A stretch of 64,000 nt of DNA from Kordiimonas gwangyangensis DSM 19435 = JCM 12864 (GCF_000375545.1 NZ_AQXF01000005.1:147548-211547), one strand, 5' to 3'; shown: positions 1 through 9,399, counted from the stretch's first letter. The notes: generated by a model from the sequence alone, not told the origin. Numbers and translations: made by a program.

Positions 1-539
1 TGATTGTTGCTGGCATTGGCCTTATACCAAACGCCGAGCTTGCCATCGCAGCGGGACTGGGTGCAACAGAAGCGGGCATATCTGTGAACGAGCACTGCCA
101 GACGACAGCCCCTGATATCTATGCCGTGGGCGATGTCAGCTGGTTCAAACATACGTTTTATGGCCGCGAGATGCGCCTCGAATCCGTGCAAAATGCTGTC
201 GACCAAGCCAAAGTCGCAGTCGAACATATGATGGGCGAGGATGCGCATTACGACAGCCTGCCATGGTTCTGGTCAGACCAATACGGCCTGAAACTCCAAA
301 TCGCGGGGCTATCCACCGGCTATGATACACTGGTAGTGCGTGGTGACCCACTCGACCGCTCGGTCGCGTTTTTCTATATGAAGGACGGTGCGATCATCGC
401 GGCGGACTGCGTGGGCCGTATCGCCGAATTCATGAACGCTAAAAAACTGATTGCAGCGCGTATAAAAGTGCCTGCTGCCATGCTTGCGGACGACAGTCGC
501 CCGTTCAAGGAAATCGCTGCCGAACTGCTGGCAGAATAA
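1..539 (+). CDS. NAD(P)/FAD-dependent ferredoxin reductase-type oxidoreductase, C-terminal part
   Basis: The gene enters from outside the window and is read in frame from base 3. The visible part holds the end of the NAD-binding fold, the FAD-binding signature DIYAVGDV near residue 39 of the visible part, and then the C-terminal reductase domain that starts around PWFWSDQYGLKLQIAGL. This layout is typical of rubredoxin, ferredoxin and putidaredoxin reductases, which pass electrons from NAD(P)H to a small iron-sulfur partner. The partner and substrate cannot be told because the N-terminus and upstream genes are missing. rlmJ follows 10 bases later. Confidence 0.85.
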   Translation, partial: IVAGIGLIPNAELAIAAGLGATEAGISVNEHCQTTAPDIYAVGDVSWFKHTFYGREMRLESVQNAVDQAKVAVEHMMGEDAHYDSLPWFWSDQYGLKLQIAGLSTGYDTLVVRGDPLDRSVAFFYMKDGAIIAADCVGRIAEFMNAKKLIAARIKVPAAMLADDSRPFKEIAAELLAE

Positions 540-549
540 AGGAAGCCAA

Positions 550-1410
550 ATGCTGAGTTACCAACATATCTACCACGCGGGCAATTTCGCGGATGTGCAC
601 AAGCACCTCGCCCTCATGCTCGCGCTTGAGCATTTGAGCGCAGGCACATCGTCCTTCAGCTTCTATGACAGCCATGCCGGACGCGGGATCTACGATCTCG
701 CGAGCACAGAGGCTGAAAAAACCAAAGAGCACCAGACCGGTATCACCGCGATTGACCTTGCCAGCAAAAAAGACAGTGCTGCCGCGCGTTACCTGAAACT
801 CATCAATGATTTCCGGGCCACGCACGGCGAAACAAGCTACCCGGGCTCGCCCGCCATCGCGCAGACCTTCATGCGTCACGGTGACCGCATGTTCCTTACC
901 GAACTGCATCCCGGTGAACATCGCCATCTGCTCGATAACCTCGGCCAATACCAAAGTGTCGATATCAGCCGCCGCGATGGGCTTGAGACAATCGCCTATC
1001 TCAATCGCCCCCATCACCTGCGTGGCCTTGTGCTCATTGATCCATCCTACGAGATCAAGACCGAGTACCGGGACGTGGCACGGACAGTGATGAAAGCGCA
1101 GTCCAACTGGTCATCGGCGATCTATATGATCTGGTATCCCATTCTCAAGGATGAACGCCACAAGCAGATGGTGCGCTCGCTTCTCAGTCTCGGCGGCGCG
1201 AAGGCATTTGAAAGCAAGCTCATGGCACCCGCCGCTGTCGCCGGGGAACGCATGCAGGGGTCAGGCCTTGTGATTTTTGGGGCACCGGAAACATTTATTG
1301 AACAGCTGGAAGCTGCGATGACAGATGTTCAGCAACTCATGTTTGCCGGCGAAGGCGAACATATCATTAACAAGGGGCAGCCCACAGGAAACCACCCCTT
1401 GATAATCTAA
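550..1410 (+). CDS. rlmJ: 23S rRNA (adenine(2030)-N6)-methyltransferase RlmJ
   Basis: RlmJ uses S-adenosylmethionine to methylate A2030 of 23S rRNA. The protein is 286 residues, the family's usual length. It opens with MLSYQHIYHAGNFADVHKH, the conserved family start, and has the catalytic DPSYE motif near residue 164. I chose the ATG at 550 because an open frame reaching back to 484 overlaps the previous gene and the family homology begins at MLSYQH. A purine-rich GGAAG lies just upstream. The gene is convergent with the glutathione peroxidase gene, 6 bases away. Confidence 0.93.
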   Translation: MLSYQHIYHAGNFADVHKHLALMLALEHLSAGTSSFSFYDSHAGRGIYDLASTEAEKTKEHQTGITAIDLASKKDSAAARYLKLINDFRATHGETSYPGSPAIAQTFMRHGDRMFLTELHPGEHRHLLDNLGQYQSVDISRRDGLETIAYLNRPHHLRGLVLIDPSYEIKTEYRDVARTVMKAQSNWSSAIYMIWYPILKDERHKQMVRSLLSLGGAKAFESKLMAPAAVAGERMQGSGLVIFGAPETFIEQLEAAMTDVQQLMFAGEGEHIINKGQPTGNHPLII

Positions 1411-1416
1411 AATCTG

Positions 1417-1980
1417 TTACCGCCCGGAAGCGTTCAGCACTTTCTCAACCGCGGCCTTCATCTCGTCAGACTGCGGGGTTACCTTGCTTGAGAAATAGGC
1501 AACCGGGTGGCCTTCACGGTCGATCAAGTATTTGTGGAAGTTCCACTTGGGGCGGCTCTCTTCACCGAGCTCACTGGCAAGCCACTCATAAACCGGCGCA
1601 TTGTCCGGCCCACCCTTGACAACCATCTTCTTGGTCATCGGGAAATCGACCTGGAAGTTCACCTTGCAGAAGTTCTTGATGTTCTTCTCGGACCCCGGTT
1701 CCTGATCGCCAAAATCATTGGCGGGCACTCCAAGGACCACGAGGCCCTTGTCCTTGTATTCGTTCCAGAGCGCCTGCAAACCTTCATACTGCGGGGTGTA
1801 GCCACAGTAGGATGCCGTGTTGACCATCAGAACTGCCTTGCCCTTGTATTCAGCAAGCGGCATGTCCTTGAACTCAATCGATGTTACAGTGAAGTCGTGC
1901 AGTGATTTTTCATCATCCGCCTGAACGCTGGTGCCCGCGAACATAACCGCCGCTGCCAGCAAAAGTGATCTGAACCGCAT
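1417..1980 (-). CDS. Secreted glutathione peroxidase family protein
   Basis: A 187-residue thiol peroxidase of the glutathione peroxidase fold that reduces peroxides, probably using thioredoxin. Residues 1-21 form a signal peptide, so it should act in the periplasm. Peroxidatic Cys59 sits in NTASYCGYTPQYEGL, a second cysteine is Cys105, and the conserved Trp146 lies in WNFHKYL. The usual catalytic glutamine in the NQFG motif is replaced by aspartate (NDFGDQEP, Asp89). The ATG at 1980 is preceded by a strong GGAGGAG; a longer frame to 2052 lacks such a site. Confidence 0.88.
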   Translation of the reverse strand: MRFRSLLLAAAVMFAGTSVQADDEKSLHDFTVTSIEFKDMPLAEYKGKAVLMVNTASYCGYTPQYEGLQALWNEYKDKGLVVLGVPANDFGDQEPGSEKNIKNFCKVNFQVDFPMTKKMVVKGGPDNAPVYEWLASELGEESRPKWNFHKYLIDREGHPVAYFSSKVTPQSDEMKAAVEKVLNASGR

Positions 1981-2172
1981 ACCCAACTCTCCTCCGGAAT
2001 ATCGTTTCTTGCCCAAGTTATAACGCCTTAGCCGTGCCTGTGAAAAGAGCATGACACAAGTGTGAACTCGTTCTTCCTACGCGTCATTCTTGAAAGCGGA
2101 TGATTGGGCCCTACCTAAATCCGCAGCCAGACATCACCGCCGCACGCGCGCGGCAAAGCGAAGGAAGTACTG

Positions 2173-3282
2173 ATGACAGCAGACGCTGCACCGCTTTTCA
2201 AACCCTTTGACCTTAAGGGACTGCACTTAGAGAACCGTGTGGTTATGGCACCCATGACCCGCACATTCTCCCCCGGCAATGTTCCCAACGACCTGAATAT
2301 CGAATATTACCGCAAACGCGCCGCAGGCGAAGTAGGCCTTATTGTCACTGAAGGCACCTGCGTGGGGCATCCGGCCGCCAGCGGCTATGCAAACGTACCC
2401 TTCTTCTATGGCGAAGAAGCCCTCGCGGGCTGGAAAAAAGTGGTCGATGCCGTGCACGGTGAAGGCGGCAAGATCATGCCTCAGCTTTGGCATGTGGGCG
2501 CAGTGCGTCGCCCAGGCATTGAACCCGACCCCGAAGTGCCGGGCTACGGCCCATCCGGCCTTGTCGCCAAGGGCAAGAAAAAATGCCACGAGATGAGCGA
2601 ACAGGATGTGGCCGATGTGATTGACGCTTTTGCGCAAGCGGCGGAAGACGCCAAGCGTATCGGCATGGACGGCGTGGAAATCCACGGTGCTCACGGCTAC
2701 CTGATCGACCAGTTCTTCTGGGGTGACCTCAATGAACGCACTGACAAATGGGGCGGGAACGCAGTTGAGCGTACCCGCTTCGCGACCGAGATTGTGAAAG
2801 CGATCCGTGCCCGTGTCGGTAGCGACTTCCCTGTTATTCTGCGCTGGTCGCAGTGGAAGATGCAGGACTATAACGCCAAACTCGCCGCCAACCCGGCTGA
2901 ACTTGAAGCCTTCCTCGCGCCGCTGACGGACGCAGGTGTGGACATTTTCCACTGCTCAACCCGCCGCTTCTGGGAAAGCGAATTTGAAGGCAGCACTCTC
3001 AACCTCGCGGGCTGGACCAAGAAGTTGACCGGTAAGCCCACCATCACGGTTGGCAGTGTCGGTCTCGATGCCGCCTTCACTGAGGAAGGCACCGCTGGCT
3101 TCGCTGAGGCAGAACCTGCCAGTCTTGAGGGGCTGCTGGAGCGTATGGCAAATGACGAATTTGACCTCGTAGCCGTTGGCCGTGCCCTGATTGCAAACCC
3201 TGACTGGGTGAAAAAGGTACGCGCTGAACAGCATGATGCCATCCTGCCCTACAAGAAGGAGATGCTCACGCAACTGGCGTGA
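2173..3282 (+). CDS. NADH:flavin oxidoreductase, Old Yellow Enzyme family
   Basis: A 369-residue FMN-dependent TIM-barrel oxidoreductase. FMN-site sequences include NRVVMAPMTRTF near residue 21 and the C-terminal AVGRALIANPDWV. The substrate-binding region EIHGAHGYLIDQFF and the following LNERTDKWGG are typical of the family. These enzymes reduce activated alkenes (enones, nitro esters) with NAD(P)H, or act as dienoyl-CoA or trimethylamine dehydrogenase relatives. There is no C-terminal iron-sulfur or dehydrogenase extension, so this is the single-domain type. The start has a GGAAG ribosome site 5 bases upstream. An intrinsic terminator follows, so it is probably a single-gene unit. Confidence 0.9.
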   Translation: MTADAAPLFKPFDLKGLHLENRVVMAPMTRTFSPGNVPNDLNIEYYRKRAAGEVGLIVTEGTCVGHPAASGYANVPFFYGEEALAGWKKVVDAVHGEGGKIMPQLWHVGAVRRPGIEPDPEVPGYGPSGLVAKGKKKCHEMSEQDVADVIDAFAQAAEDAKRIGMDGVEIHGAHGYLIDQFFWGDLNERTDKWGGNAVERTRFATEIVKAIRARVGSDFPVILRWSQWKMQDYNAKLAANPAELEAFLAPLTDAGVDIFHCSTRRFWESEFEGSTLNLAGWTKKLTGKPTITVGSVGLDAAFTEEGTAGFAEAEPASLEGLLERMANDEFDLVAVGRALIANPDWVKKVRAEQHDAILPYKKEMLTQLA

Positions 3283-3318
3283 GTGTACACATCTCCACAG
3301 ACTACACTAAATCGTCAT

Positions 3319-3345
3319 GGGGCCGTCAGCGAACGGCCCCATTTT
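3319..3345 (+). terminator. Intrinsic terminator after the Old Yellow Enzyme gene
   Basis: A perfect 8-bp stem GGGGCCGT/ACGGCCCC with a 6-base loop is followed by ATTTTATA. It lies 37 bases after the stop codon and separates this gene from putA. Confidence 0.8.
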
Positions 3346-3352
3346 ATATGGT

Positions 3353-3372
3353 ACAAGGACTCGAGTTCTTGT
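3353..3372. promoter_or_regulatory. Imperfect 20-bp palindrome upstream of putA (operator candidate)
   Basis: ACAAGGACTCGAGTTCTTGT matches its own reverse complement at 18 of 20 positions. It lies after the upstream terminator and 180 bases before the putA start, where a regulator site would be expected. No experimental or homology support is available from the sequence alone. Confidence 0.35.
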
Positions 3373-3551
3373 CCGCTGAGGCCACACCCGCGGGCAAGGG
3401 CGATGCGCGCAGGAAAACCGCGGCTTTCGCCACATGTTGCAGCGCAATATAAATTCTTCTTCTCCGCGCTTTTTTTTGTCGCTAAGGGGGACAAAGATCC
3501 AAGCGTGGATTGACGATCATGACAATCGAAGTGTGGTAGAAGGAATTATAT

Positions 3552-6500
3552 ATGGCCAAGCTTCGCATCAGCCCGACGCCGGCACATACCCGTGCAACGG
3601 CGTTTGCTGCAATCCGAAATGCCTATCTGGCGGACGAAGAGACAACAGTCCGTTCGCTTATTGACAATTTCCCCCTGAATACGGAAGACCGCGACGAGAT
3701 CGTGGTGCGTGCCGCAGCCATTGTTGCGCAGTCCCGCGCAATGAAAGAAGAGCAAGGCAGCCTTGATGCCTTCCTCGCGGAATTCGGCCTTTCAAATCAG
3801 GAAGGTGTTGCCCTCATGTGTCTCGCGGAAGCGCTGCTGCGCATCCCTGACGCCGAGACGCAAGACAAGCTCATTGCCGAGAAGATCAAATCCGGTGACT
3901 GGGCTTCGCACAAGGGACACTCTGACAGCCTGTTCGTGAACGCCTCCACCTGGGCCCTGATGCTGACAGGTGAAGTTGTGCGCCTTGACCGCGCAATCAC
4001 CAAAAACCCCGGCAAATGGATGAGTTCGCTTGTCGCCCGCACGGGTGAGCCGGTGATCCGCAAAGCGGTCATGCAAGCCATGAAGATCATGGGCAAACAG
4101 TTTGTCTTTGGCCGCACTATCAAGGAAGGTCTGACCCGCCAGTCCAAACAGCCGGCGGAAAGCAAGATGATGAGCTTCGATATGCTCGGCGAAGGTGCTC
4201 GCACCATGGAAACCGCCGACCGCTATTTCGAGCTTTATAAACACGCGATCGACGCTGTGGGCAATGCTACCAAAGAAGATGGCGACGACCCACATGACCG
4301 TTCCAGCGTATCGATCAAGCTTTCGGCCCTGCACCCGCGCTATGACGAGATCAACGAGAAGCGCGTGATGGAAGAGATGCTGCCGCGGGTGAAAGAACTC
4401 GCGGCGCAAGCCAAGTCCTACGATATCCAGATGACCATCGACGCTGAAGAAGCTGACCGGCTTGAAATTTCCCTCCGCATCATTGAAGCGCTGGCACAGG
4501 ACCCTGACCTCGCTGATTGGGAAGGCCTCGGTCTTGCCGTTCAGGCGTACCAGAAACGTGCGCCATATGTGATTGACTGGCTCGTTCACCTCGCGCGCGA
4601 AAATGGTCGCAAGTTTGCCGTTCGCCTCGTCAAAGGCGCTTACTGGGACACGGAAATCAAGAAGGCGCAAGAACAGGGCCTCGAGGATTACCCCGTTTAC
4701 ACGCGCAAGCAGGCGACGGACATCAGCTATCTCTACACCGCTGCCCGCATGCTGGAAGCGCAGGACGCCATCTACCCGCAGTTTGCCACACACAACGCGC
4801 ACACCATCGCAGCCATCATCAATATGACAGGCGGCAAGCGCTTTGAGTTCCAGAAACTGCACGGCATGGGCTCGCTCCTCTACAAGGCTGCTGGCCGCGT
4901 TCAGGGCAAGCCTATCCGCACGCGTACTTATGCGCCTGTGGGGCTGCATGAAGACCTGCTGCCGTATCTTGTGCGCCGCCTGCTGGAGAACGGTGCGAAC
5001 TCCAGCTTCGTGAACCGCTTCATGGACGCGGATGTTCCAGTTGAAGAAGTGGCGGGTGACCCAATCCCATCGATCAAGATGGCACCGGCGCTTCGCCATA
5101 CGCTGATTGCAAAACCGGAAGACATTTTTGGTGACGAGCGTAAAAACTCCAAAGGCTGCAACCTTTATGACCGTGCGCAGTCCGGCCCACTGATGGACGC
5201 CCTCGCCCGCAACAAAGGCATAACTTATAAAGGTGCGTGCATCATTGGTGGCAAGGATGTTGGCGACACGGAACGCAGTGTGACCAACCCGGCGAACACC
5301 AAGGAAGTTGTTGGCACCGTCAAGGAAGCTCGCACGGAAGACATTGAAGCGGCCATCACCAAAGCCGAAGCAGCGCAAGGTGAATGGAACCGCATCGGCG
5401 GTGCAAAGCGCGGTGAAATCCTGCGCGCCATCGGTGACAAGCTCGAGGACAATCGGGACTTGTTCGTTGATCTTCTGGTGCGTGAAGCTGGTAAAACCAT
5501 GAGCGACATCATCGCGGAGATCCGCGAAGCTGTAGACTTCTGCCGCTACTATGCCGCCCGCGCTGAACAGCATTTCGAGAACCCGACCGTGCTGCCTGGC
5601 CCGACCGGGGAGCGCAACCGCCTGTTCCTTGGTGGTCGCGGCACGTTCCTGTGCATTGCACCGTGGAACTTCCCGCTCGCCATCTTTGCGGGCCAAGTTG
5701 CTGCGGCGCTCGCGGCCGGTAACGCAGTCATCGCCAAACCGGCGGAACAGACGCCGCTCGTGGCCTATCACACGGTGAAGCTGTTCCATGAAGCAGGCGT
5801 GCCAGTGGACGTACTGCACCTGATCCTTGGCGAAGGCTCCCGCGTGGCAGCGCCCCTTGTTGAAGACGAGCGCATTGCAGGCGTGGCTTTCACTGGCTCC
5901 ACCGCCACCGCCAAGATCATCAACCGCACGCTCGCAGCACGCGACGGTGCAATTGTACCGCTGATCGCCGAAACCGGCGGCCAGAACGCCATGATCGTAG
6001 ACAGCACCGCGCTGCCGGAACAGGTGGCGGATGATGTGATCATGTCTGCCTTCGGTTCAGCAGGCCAGCGCTGTAGCGCGCTGCGTGTGCTTTTTGTGCA
6101 GGACAGTGTGGCCGACAAGGTCATCAACATGCTCAAAGGGGCGCTGAAGGAACGTGTCATCGGTGACCCGTCACTGCTGACCACCGATATCGGCCCGATT
6201 ATCGATGCCGAAGCGCGCGACAAACTTGCCGCACACTGCGAGCGCATGGAAAAAGAAGCCAAACTTGTTGCCACCGCCGAACTGGGCGAAGGCACCGAAG
6301 ACGGCACTTTCCTCGCACCACGCATTTTTGAATTGGATAACCTTGGCCAGCTTGAGGACGAACAATTCGGCCCCATCCTGCACGTCATCCGCTTCAAGTC
6401 GGGTAAGATCGATGAAGTTCTTAAGGAAATCCGCGCCACGGGCTACGGCCTTACCTTCGGCGTGCATTCGCGCCTTGAAAGCCGCTGGCAGGAACTGTTT

Positions 6501-6716
6501 GAGAAAACCCGCATAGGCAACACCTATATCAACCGCAACATGATTGGTGCGGTTGTAGGCGTGCAGCCGTTCGGCGGTGAAGGCCTGTCGGGCACCGGTC
6601 CGAAAGCAGGTGGCCCCAACTATCTGTTCCGTTTTGCGGCTGAGCATACGCTCACCATCAATACGGCAGCGGTTGGCGGCAACGCGGAACTGTTCAGCAT
6701 GGATGAAAACGGCTAA
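3552..6716 (+). CDS. putA: Bifunctional proline dehydrogenase / L-glutamate gamma-semialdehyde dehydrogenase PutA
   Basis: PutA oxidises proline to glutamate in two steps, feeding electrons to quinone through FAD and reducing NAD. The 1054-residue protein has a proline dehydrogenase barrel in the first half (RLVKGAYWDTEI and the FATHNAHT region) and an aldehyde dehydrogenase domain in the second (APWNFPLAIF, GFTGSTATAKI, catalytic Cys841 in GSAGQRCSAL). It lacks the N-terminal ribbon-helix-helix domain that lets enterobacterial PutA repress its own gene, so control must come from elsewhere. The start has AGAAGGAATT upstream. A strong terminator follows. No proline permease is adjacent. Confidence 0.95.
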   Translation: MAKLRISPTPAHTRATAFAAIRNAYLADEETTVRSLIDNFPLNTEDRDEIVVRAAAIVAQSRAMKEEQGSLDAFLAEFGLSNQEGVALMCLAEALLRIPDAETQDKLIAEKIKSGDWASHKGHSDSLFVNASTWALMLTGEVVRLDRAITKNPGKWMSSLVARTGEPVIRKAVMQAMKIMGKQFVFGRTIKEGLTRQSKQPAESKMMSFDMLGEGARTMETADRYFELYKHAIDAVGNATKEDGDDPHDRSSVSIKLSALHPRYDEINEKRVMEEMLPRVKELAAQAKSYDIQMTIDAEEADRLEISLRIIEALAQDPDLADWEGLGLAVQAYQKRAPYVIDWLVHLARENGRKFAVRLVKGAYWDTEIKKAQEQGLEDYPVYTRKQATDISYLYTAARMLEAQDAIYPQFATHNAHTIAAIINMTGGKRFEFQKLHGMGSLLYKAAGRVQGKPIRTRTYAPVGLHEDLLPYLVRRLLENGANSSFVNRFMDADVPVEEVAGDPIPSIKMAPALRHTLIAKPEDIFGDERKNSKGCNLYDRAQSGPLMDALARNKGITYKGACIIGGKDVGDTERSVTNPANTKEVVGTVKEARTEDIEAAITKAEAAQGEWNRIGGAKRGEILRAIGDKLEDNRDLFVDLLVREAGKTMSDIIAEIREAVDFCRYYAARAEQHFENPTVLPGPTGERNRLFLGGRGTFLCIAPWNFPLAIFAGQVAAALAAGNAVIAKPAEQTPLVAYHTVKLFHEAGVPVDVLHLILGEGSRVAAPLVEDERIAGVAFTGSTATAKIINRTLAARDGAIVPLIAETGGQNAMIVDSTALPEQVADDVIMSAFGSAGQRCSALRVLFVQDSVADKVINMLKGALKERVIGDPSLLTTDIGPIIDAEARDKLAAHCERMEKEAKLVATAELGEGTEDGTFLAPRIFELDNLGQLEDEQFGPILHVIRFKSGKIDEVLKEIRATGYGLTFGVHSRLESRWQELFEKTRIGNTYINRNMIGAVVGVQPFGGEGLSGTGPKAGGPNYLFRFAAEHTLTINTAAVGGNAELFSMDENG

Positions 6717-6744
6717 CGCCGCGGCACCCAGCAGAACCAAAAAA

Positions 6745-6779
6745 GAAGGCCGGGCATGCTTGCATGCACCGGCCTTTTT
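6745..6779 (+). terminator. Intrinsic terminator after putA
   Basis: AGGCCGG + GCATGC pairs with GCATGC + CCGGCCT through a TT loop and one bulged A, followed by TTTTT. An A-run on the other side could let it also serve the convergent radical SAM gene. Confidence 0.85.
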
Positions 6780-7903
6780 CAGTGGGCTGAAGTGTGATCG
6801 AAAAGGTTGAACTGGCCGCCCGCCAGCACCGGACGGCGGAACTTGGTGGTATCAAGGTCCTGTTTGAACAGATTGAGACCAAGACGGCGGCTGATATTGC
6901 GGAAGCGCTGGTCCATCAGGTCAGCCTCGAGCCCCTTGCCTTTCATGCGGTGTTTGAAACGTGGGTCGTTCACCCGGCCACCGCGCATTTCCATCAGCCT
7001 GTGCAACACCCTCACCTTGCGGTCGGGGTAATGTTCACCCAGCCATTCCTCAAACAGGCCACCAAGCTCAAGCGGCAGGCGCAGGAGGATATAGTTGGCA
7101 TATTTAGCGCCTGCATGGGCACCTGCTGAGAGCAGGGTCTCCATCTCATGGTCATTGAGCGCAGGAATCACCGGCGCGAACATCATACCTGTGGGGACAC
7201 CAGCGTCCGCCAGCAGCTTGATGGCATCAAGCCTGCGCGTCGGCGTACTCGCCCGCGGCTCAAGCGCCCGCGCAAGCTTCCGGTCAAGCGTGGTGACAGA
7301 GAGGGATACACGCACGAGGCCCATCTCCGCCATTGGCACAAGGATATCCATATCCCGTACCACGAGGCGCGATTTTGTGAGAATGGTCACTGGGTGCCGG
7401 TGTTCATAGAGAACCTTCAGGATTTCCCGCGTGATACGACGATCCTTCTCGATCGGCTGATACGGGTCGGTATTGGTGCCCATAGCGATGGGTTTGGGCT
7501 CGTAGCCCTTCTTCGACAGCTCCGCTTTCAGCAGTTCCGCCGCATTGGGCTTGGCAAAAAGCTTGGTCTCGAAATCGATACCAGGCGAAAGCCCCATGTA
7601 CGCATGTGTTGGGCGTGCAAAACAGTAGACACAGCCATGCTCACAGCCGCGGTAAGGATTGATCGAACGGTCAAATGGGATATCGGGTGACTTGTTGCGC
7701 GTCAGGATATGCTTGGCCTGCTCTTCCTGCACCTCGGTCTTGAGTGACGCATCGGGAATATCGGACAGCCAGCCATCATCGGCACGTTCACGCGTCAGCT
7801 TTTCAAAGCGGCCACTGTTATTCGAGACAGCTCCACGACCGCGCACAAGCCACGGCGAGGTAGAAGGTTGGCCAAGGCCGATATGTCGTTTTCCTGTTTC
7901 CAT
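6779..7903 (-). CDS. PA0069-type radical SAM protein
   Basis: A 374-residue radical SAM enzyme. The iron-sulfur ligands are in CEHGCVYCFARP near residue 88, a C-x3-C-x2-C arrangement preceded by SINPYRGCEHGC. The length and this motif fit the family named after PA0069, distant relatives of spore photoproduct lyase whose substrate is unknown. The ATG at 7903 is used; no clear ribosome site precedes it. The gene is divergent from the MarR regulator and convergent with putA. No partner gene hints at its reaction. Confidence 0.85.
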   Translation of the reverse strand: METGKRHIGLGQPSTSPWLVRGRGAVSNNSGRFEKLTRERADDGWLSDIPDASLKTEVQEEQAKHILTRNKSPDIPFDRSINPYRGCEHGCVYCFARPTHAYMGLSPGIDFETKLFAKPNAAELLKAELSKKGYEPKPIAMGTNTDPYQPIEKDRRITREILKVLYEHRHPVTILTKSRLVVRDMDILVPMAEMGLVRVSLSVTTLDRKLARALEPRASTPTRRLDAIKLLADAGVPTGMMFAPVIPALNDHEMETLLSAGAHAGAKYANYILLRLPLELGGLFEEWLGEHYPDRKVRVLHRLMEMRGGRVNDPRFKHRMKGKGLEADLMDQRFRNISRRLGLNLFKQDLDTTKFRRPVLAGGQFNLFDHTSAH

Positions 7904-7935
7904 GCTCTGATTTTATCACAAGAACAAAACAAGAA

Positions 7936-7949
7936 CAATATGGATATTG
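7936..7949. promoter_or_regulatory. Palindrome CAATATGGATATTG between the radical SAM and marR genes
   Basis: Six-base arms CAATAT/ATATTG flank GG in the divergent intergenic region. The ATATTG half resembles the arms of the palindrome upstream of the nitroreductase gene (9400-9417). It could be a MarR operator, by inference only. Confidence 0.3.
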
Positions 7950-8064
7950 AATGGCGGATTTCCCCCACTTTTACGCGAATTACACCAATGGTTTCAGGGA
8001 GATAGACGCTTTGCAAGAATAAACATTTGTTTGCAAAAGCCCAAAGCACTGATACAAATGCGCC

Positions 8065-8655
8065 ATGAACAAATATGATTTGCCGCCCGCCCGCAAACGC
8101 TACTTCAAGCTGACGGATCGTATCAACGACCCGCTGGACCTGATGGCACATGTACCTTTCCGGATTGCGACGGCAAGCAACCTCCTTGCCCTTAACCGTG
8201 ACCTGAGCGTGCGCCAGGACATTGACCTTGATGTGCGCGAGATGCGCGTGCTCATCAACATCGGCTCCTATATGCCGATCAAATCCGCTGATATCGCTTA
8301 CCAGAGCCGGATGGACAGTTACACAGTCAGCCGGGCAGTCAAGGCGCTGCGAAAAGCGGGGCTTATCGATTTTGAACCGGTGCCTACCAGCAAACGCGCA
8401 AAGAACCTCGTGCTGACGGAAAAAGGCGAAGCGGTGTACCGCAACATCATCGATGTGATGGACCGCCGCGCACAGCTCTTGGACGAAGTGCTGACCGGTG
8501 ATGAGAAGGCCCAACTATGCGATATGCTTGCGCGGATCGAAAGCAAGGCCGAGCAGCTCATGGCGCAATATGCGCTCGATCAGATGGAGAGTGGGGTCGA
8601 ATTGCCCGCTGACCAGAAGGAACTGATCCGCTGGTACCGAAAGGGCGCACGCTAG
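8065..8655 (+). CDS. MarR family transcriptional regulator
   Basis: A 196-residue winged-helix regulator. The DNA-binding segment runs roughly from residue 52 to 120: SVRQDIDLDVREMRVL, the recognition helix region SRMDSYTVSRAVKALRKAGL, and the wing ending in LVLTEKGEAVYRNI. It is somewhat longer than typical MarR proteins (about 140-160), with extra residues at both ends. It is convergent with the nitroreductase gene and divergent from the radical SAM gene. Palindromes with ATATTG or TTGCAA cores lie upstream of it and upstream of the nitroreductase gene, so it may control both. Confidence 0.85.
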   Translation: MNKYDLPPARKRYFKLTDRINDPLDLMAHVPFRIATASNLLALNRDLSVRQDIDLDVREMRVLINIGSYMPIKSADIAYQSRMDSYTVSRAVKALRKAGLIDFEPVPTSKRAKNLVLTEKGEAVYRNIIDVMDRRAQLLDEVLTGDEKAQLCDMLARIESKAEQLMAQYALDQMESGVELPADQKELIRWYRKGAR

Positions 8656-8668
8656 ACCTATCAGTGGT

Positions 8669-8690
8669 GTGACGATCAAAGGATCGTCAC
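8669..8690. terminator. Hairpin at the marR/nitroreductase convergence
   Basis: A perfect 9-bp stem GTGACGATC/GATCGTCAC with an AAAG loop overlaps the last codons of the nitroreductase gene, 13 bases after the marR stop. There is no U-tract on either side, so termination activity is uncertain. Confidence 0.4.
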
Positions 8691-9353
8691 GATATCCTCA
8701 AACTGTTTCTTGATCAGCGCGTGTTTGGGCACAGTTGCGCCCTCAGTCGGGTAACCCGCCACGAGCAGAATAAACGCACGCTCATGCTCCGGCCTGCCAC
8801 ATATCTCATTGAGGAAGTTCATCGGCTTTGGCGTGTGTGTAAGTGTGGCGAGCCCTGCGTTGTGAAGGGCTGCGATCAGGAAGCCGGTGGCGATGCCCAC
8901 TGATTCTGCCACATAATAATTTTTGCGCTCCATCCCCACTTCCACACCGCCGCGGCGCTGCGCGAATATGGCGATGAGCCAGGGCGCGCTCTCAAGATAC
9001 GGTTTGCTGGCGTCGGTACCGAGGGGCGCGAGCGCATCAAGCCATTCCTCACCCGCCTTGCGCTCGTCATAAAAGCCGCGTTCTTCTGCTTCCGCGCGCA
9101 GGCGGACCTTGGCTTTGATATCCGGGTCCTTGATCAGCGCAAAATGCCACGGTTGGTGATTGGCCCCACTCGGTGCCGTGGCTGCAGCCCTGATGCAATC
9201 CTCGATTATTTCCTGCGGCACCGGACGATCGGAAAAATCGCGCACTGTGTGGCGGCGGCGAATATCAGCCAGGAATTCTGCGGCACGAGCGCGCATCTCA
9301 CCCTCGTCATACTCAATATAATCCGGCAGAGGAACATTATCATGGGGCTGCAT
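8676..9353 (-). CDS. Nitroreductase family flavoprotein
   Basis: A 225-residue FMN-dependent oxidoreductase. [15 protein letters not shown] near residue 33 and [19 protein letters not shown] near residue 56 are the family's FMN-binding segments; the latter resembles iodotyrosine dehalogenase and BluB-like members more than classical NfsB. Members reduce nitro groups or quinones, or dehalogenate aromatics; the substrate is unknown here. The start has AGGGAG at 6 bases. An 18-bp perfect palindrome lies about 50 bp upstream, a likely operator. Confidence 0.87.
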   Translation of the reverse strand: MQPHDNVPLPDYIEYDEGEMRARAAEFLADIRRRHTVRDFSDRPVPQEIIEDCIRAAATAPSGANHQPWHFALIKDPDIKAKVRLRAEAEERGFYDERKAGEEWLDALAPLGTDASKPYLESAPWLIAIFAQRRGGVEVGMERKNYYVAESVGIATGFLIAALHNAGLATLTHTPKPMNFLNEICGRPEHERAFILLVAGYPTEGATVPKHALIKKQFEDIVTIL

Positions 9354-9399
9354 ACACCACTCCCTAAGGCATTGTTATGCTGCGATTCCTACATGAATA

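Noticed and set aside
3792-5819. Long minus-strand open frame (675 codons) inside putA
   Set aside because: It is fully antisense to a well-conserved enzyme, has no family resemblance, and reflects codon bias of the real gene.
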